Shown here in pieces: positions 22,009-27,313 of a stretch of 27,313 bases of DNA; the first letter of the stretch is position 1, and each line of letters opens with the position of its first letter. Below the pieces are notes generated by a model. That model searched no databases, had not been told where the DNA came from, and was given only the letters and a program-made list of their open reading frames with translations. Both the position numbers and the translations under genes were made by a program. The stretch is from an uncultured bacterium (GTDB lineage Bacteria > Cyanobacteriota > Vampirovibrionia > Gastranaerophilales > Gastranaerophilaceae): the NCBI GenBank assembly GCA_900553895.1, contig USFB01000027.1, positions 1 to 27,313 of the forward strand. Direction: 5' to 3'.

Positions 22009-23382
22009 ATGGATAGTGTGCAATTACAAAATTTAAATAATATTTATCAAACTGCAGCAATAAAAAAGAAAAATGCAGTTACTGCTGTGCAGTCGACTCA
22101 ATCCGGTAACGTTCAAGCTCCTGCATTTAATGCACAAGCTTATACAACGGCTGTTACGATAAGAACCTCTTTGGCAAATAAAGATGAGCGCAAAATGTAT
22201 GAAGATTTGTCAAATGAATTGGAGCTTCCTTATAGGAAAAAACTTGAATTTGCACTAAAATCCGGTCAATTATTGAAGAATAATTCAAACGATAAAAGTA
22301 CTGTGCTTGATAATTTGCATAAAATCATAAAAGAAGAACGTGATCCAGGTTTGGATAAAGTTACGATTTTGAAGGAATGTTTAGATATTTTGGCTAATCC
22401 TTACACAATTACACAAACTTGTGAAGATATTCCGAGTCAATATAAACGACAAGTAATCGGTTTGATTACTAATTTATCGGAAGACCCTAATGAGATAGCA
22501 AAAACTCGTTGGGAGTTAGACAATATGCATACAGGTACATGCCCAGCGGCAAGTATTGAGTTTGATTTAGCAACTAAACATACTGCTGAATTTTTTAGAA
22601 TGGTTGAAGGTTTAACATCACCTAAAAATGAAGTTACTAAAACTATTAAGATGGACAATTTGTCTAAAAAATCGAATGATGCAATTTGGCTTTTAAAGAC
22701 ATTTAATACTCCTCACAAAATACATAATTTTGAAACTGCGGAAGTTTTATTAAAACCAGATGAAAATGCTATTATAAGAGCTAGAATTCAAAACAGTAAT
22801 CGGGACAAAGGCGAACGTTCTATTATTGATGTTTTAATGCAGTCTACTCTTATGCAATTAGGTTCACAACAAACATATAATTCTTTAACCGATAAACGTG
22901 CACCAAACGAATGGACACAAGAAGACGGCGGTTTAATTGATTTTGAAAAAACTTACGTTGAATCTGTTGTGGAAGATAAAAATACAACTTCAGTAACTTA
23001 TCAAAAAGTCGATGAAAATGGACGTCTTTGTGGTTATGAAAAAGATTTTACGACTATTAAAAAAGAGTTACTAGATACCTTAAAAATGGGACACAACATA
23101 ATAATTGGCTACACTTGGCCAGACCCTGAAAACGGAAACCGTCTTGCAGGTCATGAAATCACAATCGTCGGACATCGAGTAAATCCGAACGGCGAAGGTG
23201 TGTTCATTTGTCAAGATTCGGACGATGATATTTCTGCTCCAATTGAAATGACAGAAAAAGAACTTTTGCCTAAAATTCACCATGCCGGCTTACCGGACGA
23301 AATAGCTTCCAGAGATTTCAACTACCAAGACAGTTGGGAAGTAGGCATAAATGAATTCCAAAACTTAAAGCAAGCAAATTAG
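22009..23382 (+). CDS. Unknown protein with possible papain-like cysteine peptidase fold
   Basis: 457 residues, no family confidently recognised, no signal peptide or membrane segment. The first 50 residues are Gln/Ala/Thr/Asn-rich and probably disordered. Residues 55-170 are helical and charged. A cysteine in a helix-start context (TGTCPAAS, C178) is followed 200 residues later by a strand GHEITIVGHR (H382) and then FICQDSDDD (D403 or D405). This Cys ... GH(x)nVG ... D order is typical of papain-like and C39-like folds, but the spacing is long and the similarity is only by motif. There is no Shine-Dalgarno sequence; TATATA ends 4 bases before the ATG, so the mRNA may be leaderless. Its stop lies 8 bases from the end of convergent murJ. 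Confidence 0.75.
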   Translation: MDSVQLQNLNNIYQTAAIKKKNAVTAVQSTQSGNVQAPAFNAQAYTTAVTIRTSLANKDERKMYEDLSNELELPYRKKLEFALKSGQLLKNNSNDKSTVLDNLHKIIKEERDPGLDKVTILKECLDILANPYTITQTCEDIPSQYKRQVIGLITNLSEDPNEIAKTRWELDNMHTGTCPAASIEFDLATKHTAEFFRMVEGLTSPKNEVTKTIKMDNLSKKSNDAIWLLKTFNTPHKIHNFETAEVLLKPDENAIIRARIQNSNRDKGERSIIDVLMQSTLMQLGSQQTYNSLTDKRAPNEWTQEDGGLIDFEKTYVESVVEDKNTTSVTYQKVDENGRLCGYEKDFTTIKKELLDTLKMGHNIIIGYTWPDPENGNRLAGHEITIVGHRVNPNGEGVFICQDSDDDISAPIEMTEKELLPKIHHAGLPDEIASRDFNYQDSWEVGINEFQNLKQAN

Positions 23383-23390
23383 AACGCTAA

Positions 23391-24983
23391 TTATCTTTTC
23401 AAAATTCTGTTTGCCAACTCTTTTGCGTAATCCATTTTAAACAAAAGATTTAAGCCTGTATAAAGTCCTAAACATGCAAACATTACAACTACGATTTTTG
23501 AGAACTCAAACACGTATTTTGGAAGTTGAATTTTATCATAAGCTACGCATAAAATATAACACGTAACAAACGTTATAACTCCAGCCAGTGCCATTTTTGC
23601 AAAATTTACAAACAAGGTTTTATAATCAAGTCGAACTTTTTTATAAATAAATAATCCCAAGAACGTTGCATTAAATAAGGTTATAAACGAGGTTGAAAGT
23701 GTAATTCCGGCAATTCCCATGTTGAATTTCAAGATTAAAAGCCGGTTTAAAACAGCCTTTAAACCGATTGAAGAAATTGCAATAATGAATGGAGTTTTAG
23801 AATCATTAAATGCGTAATAAACTCTTGTTATGGAATCTCTAAATACGTAAGGTAAAATTGAGAAAGACAAGAAACATAAAGCTTCTGAAACCATATAAAC
23901 AGCATTTGCGTTAAACGCACCACGTTCAAAAATCAAAGAAATTCCGTCTTTTGCTAAAAGTAAAATCAGAATTATCATTGGCATTGCTGCAAAAAATAGC
24001 ACTCCAACACCCTTGTTGAAATATTTTTTTACAGACTCTAAATCGCCTTCACCTGCCAGTCTTGAAAAAATCGGGAATAGCGGTACTAAAAACGCAGTTA
24101 CCAAAATTCCAACAGGGAATTGGAATATTCTGTTAGCAAAAACAACAGAAGTCCACGCCCCTTCTACAAGAGTTGATGCAAAAAACATATCAATATAAAT
24201 ACTTATTTGCCCTATTGTTGAACTCAAAATTGCTGGGAATAGTAACTCACAAATATTTTTAAATTGCGGATTGTTTTTTATATTTAAATTCGGTTTAATC
24301 CTGTATCCTATTTGTCTTAATTTAGGAAACTGAACCAACAATTGACATACAGCCCCCAAAGTCGTTGCAAAAGCCAGTGCCATACCGGATTTATCATTAT
24401 GAACAACAGAAATTACGCCAATTACAACAAGGCTTAAAATCATAGGCGATAAATTCGGTAAAATATATTGCTTATGACAAATTAAAAGTCCGTAGTAAAT
24501 CCCAATAATACCACCGATTAGAATAATCGGTGACATGATTTTGAAATGAGCAGATGCTAAAGCGACTAATTCCGGAGAACCTGCAGAAATAATTATGCCC
24601 ATTATTTTATCAGCAAAAAAGAAACCTAAAATTGAACATATAGCGAAAAACAAGAATGACACGGTTAAAAACGTGTTATAAAGCTTATTCACAAATTCAT
24701 CAGGTTTTGAATCAAAATCAGGAATCAGTTTTGAAAATACTGCAACAGCAGCACTATGGAACGGTCCACCGACTCCGCCTAAAATAATTATTGCTAATGA
24801 TGGAATTTGTAGTGCGTAAAAATAAGCGTCTGAAACAAGTGTTGCACCATAAAAATTTGCGACAACCATATCTCGCACAAACCCCATAAATTTACTTGCA
24901 ATAGTTACAAGAGCTATAAGCCATGCTGCTTTCAGCACGCTTGGGGTTTCATCTTTAACCATCTTAACTTCTTTATGTTCCAT
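23391..24983 (-). CDS. murJ: Lipid II flippase MurJ (MVIN family)
   Basis: Flips lipid II across the cytoplasmic membrane for peptidoglycan synthesis; MATE-like fold. About 530 residues with fourteen hydrophobic helices. The N-terminal hallmark ASKFMGFVRDMVVANFYG (about 25-43) and the GGVGGPFHSA segment of helix 2 are present. Start: the ATG at 24983 is chosen; a TTG at 24992 lies further upstream, and an ATG at 24962 with AAGAAG before it is an equally reasonable start that would remove the short charged leader. All these starts fall within or just beyond the end of spoIID, so the genes are translationally coupled. The pairing with SpoIID fits a cell-wall operon. Confidence 0.95.
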   Translation of the reverse strand: MEHKEVKMVKDETPSVLKAAWLIALVTIASKFMGFVRDMVVANFYGATLVSDAYFYALQIPSLAIIILGGVGGPFHSAAVAVFSKLIPDFDSKPDEFVNKLYNTFLTVSFLFFAICSILGFFFADKIMGIIISAGSPELVALASAHFKIMSPIILIGGIIGIYYGLLICHKQYILPNLSPMILSLVVIGVISVVHNDKSGMALAFATTLGAVCQLLVQFPKLRQIGYRIKPNLNIKNNPQFKNICELLFPAILSSTIGQISIYIDMFFASTLVEGAWTSVVFANRIFQFPVGILVTAFLVPLFPIFSRLAGEGDLESVKKYFNKGVGVLFFAAMPMIILILLLAKDGISLIFERGAFNANAVYMVSEALCFLSFSILPYVFRDSITRVYYAFNDSKTPFIIAISSIGLKAVLNRLLILKFNMGIAGITLSTSFITLFNATFLGLFIYKKVRLDYKTLFVNFAKMALAGVITFVTCYILCVAYDKIQLPKYVFEFSKIVVVMFACLGLYTGLNLLFKMDYAKELANRILKR

Positions 24984-26607
24984 ACTTTTCAACCAATTCT
25001 ACATATAAAGTTACTGCTCTACCGAGTGTAGGAGGGTAGTAAACAATAGTATTTTCTCCATCCTCAATATATCTTGAAATATCTATTCTATAATCTTTTT
25101 GGAAAATAGTTTTTGTTACAGGAAATTCTAAAGTTCTACCGTTAATTTTTACCGCAATTTTTGCTGCGGTAGAATTTGTAATAACCAACTGCGCTCTTCC
25201 AATCGGTGCCCAAAAAGTTTCTTTAACTTCTTCTCCGCAAATAGTTTTCGGCATAGTTCCAAGATTTATACCTGTATAATAATGTCTTAAGATATTATAA
25301 TAAGGTTGATTTAGTTTCGTTGCCATATAGCCTGCACCATATTGGCTCATTCCGACACCATGCCCGAAGCCTCCGCCAAAAATTGTAATATCAGTTACAT
25401 TACCATAATTATCAAGATTTTTTTCAAAAACTATATTTGCGCTAGGTAGTGACACTCCATCTTTCTGAAAAACTCTTCTGATTACAAGTTCTTTAGCGAT
25501 TCTATAACAACCTTTTGTCGTCATTAGTTCAATTTCTACCGCTTTCCCTGACGCACCGCGCTTCATAACCTTGATGTCTTTAATTTTGCCTAAATCATCC
25601 CCTTGCTTAAATGCAGGATGAATAAATCCTGTTTTAGATTGAGCAATCATAGTAGTTTTTAAAACATTTTCAAGTTCGCCAACAGCCCATTGTTTTCGCC
25701 ATCTATAATAAGGTGACTCAATATCAAAAGACGGTACTTTGCTTTCATAAAACTTCTTAGCATCGTTCTCATCTTCTAAGCTTTTAAACTCTGATTTATC
25801 AGGAACTGCTGTTAAATAAGGTTTGTTTATTGATGGAAACATTTTAGTGAGAGGGTCTGAAAAAGCGTGTGAATAGCTTTCTGTATAACCTCCGGCTGTT
25901 GAACTGTACAAAGCCAATATCGGTTCATTATTATACAGAGCGACAATGCCATCTGTTTCCATAACTGCGCGTGTTGCCAAATCAGCTTCCGTATTAACTC
26001 CGTAATATACTTGGCTAGCGACGCTGTCAACAACATTGAATTCTTTATATGCTTGTGTTCTTGGAGTTAAAACATAGTTTCTCGCGGCAACTGCTTGTGC
26101 TTTCAATGCTTCAAGTCCAAATCTTACCGGCATTTCGTTTGGAACAACCCCTTTTAAGTATTCTTGAGTTTCTACAAGATTTACAAGATAAAAACCTTTT
26201 CTATCTTCTTTTTGGATGACTTCAAACGCGCCGTGATAAAGTGCAGGTTTACCTTTTCTTGTCAAATCTTTAACGCCCAAAACCCCTTGAGGACAAATTA
26301 CAACAAAATCTCTTAAAGTTGCGCTACGTCCGTTAATTGTAACATCAATCCCCGTAACACCGTTTCTGATTACAATATCTGTATTTGCAGAAATTCTTGA
26401 AACGATTTTTTTTGTTTCTCTATCGCAAATATCACAATCTGCGGTTCCATAAACAGTTACGGTTTGTTTCAATACGTTTTGAAACTTATTATCCGTAAGT
26501 CCGACTCTTACTACATCTGTATTTGCAGCAAAAGCTGTATTCACTCCCCCAACTAAACTTGCAAACAGCAATAAAGCTATCGCAAGTGTTCTTATTTTAC
26601 TTCCCAA
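24973..26607 (-). CDS. SpoIID/LytB-domain protein (peptidoglycan lytic transglycosylase family)
   Basis: 544 residues. A Sec signal peptide at about 1-28 (ending AFAA) exports it to the cell wall. The SpoIID domain carries VVPNEMP (154-160), whose glutamate E158 corresponds to the catalytic glutamate of SpoIID, then GLEALKAQAVAARNY (164-178), the SSTAGGYTES loop (235-244) and GGGFGHGVGMSQYGAGYMA (411-429). B. subtilis SpoIID removes glycan strands during engulfment, but the domain also occurs in non-sporulating lineages including cyanobacteria; no sporulation gene is present here, so a vegetative wall role is likely. A C-terminal beta-rich region (about 465-544) is extra. The start lies inside the end of cysS (16-base overlap) and its own end overlaps murJ. 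Confidence 0.92.
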   Translation of the reverse strand: MGSKIRTLAIALLLFASLVGGVNTAFAANTDVVRVGLTDNKFQNVLKQTVTVYGTADCDICDRETKKIVSRISANTDIVIRNGVTGIDVTINGRSATLRDFVVICPQGVLGVKDLTRKGKPALYHGAFEVIQKEDRKGFYLVNLVETQEYLKGVVPNEMPVRFGLEALKAQAVAARNYVLTPRTQAYKEFNVVDSVASQVYYGVNTEADLATRAVMETDGIVALYNNEPILALYSSTAGGYTESYSHAFSDPLTKMFPSINKPYLTAVPDKSEFKSLEDENDAKKFYESKVPSFDIESPYYRWRKQWAVGELENVLKTTMIAQSKTGFIHPAFKQGDDLGKIKDIKVMKRGASGKAVEIELMTTKGCYRIAKELVIRRVFQKDGVSLPSANIVFEKNLDNYGNVTDITIFGGGFGHGVGMSQYGAGYMATKLNQPYYNILRHYYTGINLGTMPKTICGEEVKETFWAPIGRAQLVITNSTAAKIAVKINGRTLEFPVTKTIFQKDYRIDISRYIEDGENTIVYYPPTLGRAVTLYVELVEKYGT

Positions 26608-27313
26608 GTTGTACCTTCCTTAGAATCTTTTAGCACAATACCGACTTTATCAAGAGCAACACGGATTTTATCAGCTAAATCCCAATTTTTATCAGCTCTT
26701 GCTTGTTTTCTTGTTTCAATTACAGCTTCCATTGAGTCATAATTTTCGCCCAACTCTTTGCTTATTTCTTCTAATTTAGCTTTTAATTCATCATCTGATA
26801 AAGTAGCTTTAGCAAAAGTAAAACCAAGAGTTTCAGCTAATTTATGCAACAAAGTAAACGCATAAGGAACATCTTTGTTTGCTTTATTTGTTAAATCAAA
26901 TAAGACAGCTAAAGCTTTTGACGTGTTCAAATCATCATCCATAGCGTCAACAAATTCTTTGTATTCATCAAATTGAGTCAAATCTAATGTTTCATCAATC
27001 GGAGTTCTTTTTGCGTTTAGCATTCTCTTAACTCCGTTTGCTGCTGCTTGAAGCGCTTCGTCTGAAAATTCAACCGGCATGCGGTAATGATTTGTTAAAA
27101 TAAAGAATCTGATTGTATTAGCGTCATAATTTTTAAGCAAATCATCAATAGTCAAGAAATTACCTAAAGATTTTGACATTTTTTCTTTGTTAATTGTAAC
27201 AAACCCGTTGTGTAACCAATAGTTTACGAATTTACATCCATTAGCACACTCTGATTGTGCAATTTCATTTTCGTGGTGTGGGAATATTAAATCTGCACCA
27301 CCTGCGTGTATAT
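26592..27313 (-). CDS. cysS: Cysteine-tRNA ligase (5' end outside window)
   Basis: Charges tRNA-Cys with cysteine; class I aminoacyl-tRNA synthetase. Only the C-terminal 239 residues or so of about 460-470 are in the window; the reading frame is open to the right edge. Visible parts are the zinc-site segment GGADLIFPHHENE with its HHEN, the catalytic loop KMSKS (EKMSKSLGN, codons near 27162-27182), and the helical anticodon-binding DALR domain, ending in the typical IVLKDSKEGTTWEVK. It is the first gene of the cysS-spoIID-murJ overlapping series. Confidence 0.97.
   Translation of the reverse strand, partial: IHAGGADLIFPHHENEIAQSECANGCKFVNYWLHNGFVTINKEKMSKSLGNFLTIDDLLKNYDANTIRFFILTNHYRMPVEFSDEALQAAANGVKRMLNAKRTPIDETLDLTQFDEYKEFVDAMDDDLNTSKALAVLFDLTNKANKDVPYAFTLLHKLAETLGFTFAKATLSDDELKAKLEEISKELGENYDSMEAVIETRKQARADKNWDLADKIRVALDKVGIVLKDSKEGTTWEVK

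Noticed and set aside
24973..26607. Sporulation locus suggested by SpoIID
   Set aside because: The neighbours are cysS and murJ, not sporulation genes; the SpoIID domain is common in non-sporulating bacteria.

Overview
This is an AT-rich bacterial chromosomal window, mostly metabolic and cell-envelope genes with no rRNA, tRNA, CRISPR array, phage or transposase gene. My best guess for the source is a gut-type non-photosynthetic relative of cyanobacteria (Gastranaerophilales/Melainabacteria-like). Three things suggest this: fermentative AdhE, SpoIID and MurJ without any sporulation genes, and intergenic repeats that resemble cyanobacterial REP hairpins and heptamer repeats. This is an inference; another low-GC anaerobe is possible.

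Layout. 1-2433 (minus): adhE, cut by the left edge. 2673-3667: a small exported protein and, convergent with overlapping stop codons, a cysteine/glycine/serine protein with 12-residue tandem repeats. 3782-6467 (minus): an overlapping pair, a multi-pass membrane protein of GT-C-like layout followed by a patatin-like lipase. 6468-6797: a non-coding stretch rich in hairpins. 6798-9786 (plus): leuC, a small membrane protein and mtnA, separated by REP-like hairpins. 9883-13048 (minus): a MacB-type ABC permease, a DUF2229 (acyl-CoA dehydratase activase-related) protein and a coiled-coil protein. 13178-13955: a YhcH/NanQ-family sugar protein and a 50-residue small gene under a palindrome-flanked promoter. 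14442-18698 (plus): dnaB, mntP, panB, ispG and a small exported protein. 18754-21890 (minus): nnrD, trmL, a CDP-alcohol phosphatidyltransferase and a Gfo/Idh/MocA oxidoreductase. 22009-23382 (plus): a protein with a possible papain-like triad. 23391-27313 (minus): murJ, spoIID and cysS (cut by the right edge), with overlapping coding ends.

How the genes fit together. Most are single steps of core pathways: mixed-acid/ethanol fermentation (adhE), leucine (leuC), methionine salvage (mtnA), pantothenate/CoA (panB), isoprenoids (ispG), nicotinamide-nucleotide repair (nnrD), tRNA modification and charging (trmL, cysS), replication (dnaB), phospholipids, and peptidoglycan export and remodelling (murJ, spoIID). 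The unusual material is the Cys-repeat protein at 3317-3667, the 50-residue gene at 13803-13955, the papain-like candidate at 22009-23382, and several families of structured intergenic repeats. No clearly new multi-gene system could be shown from sequence alone.
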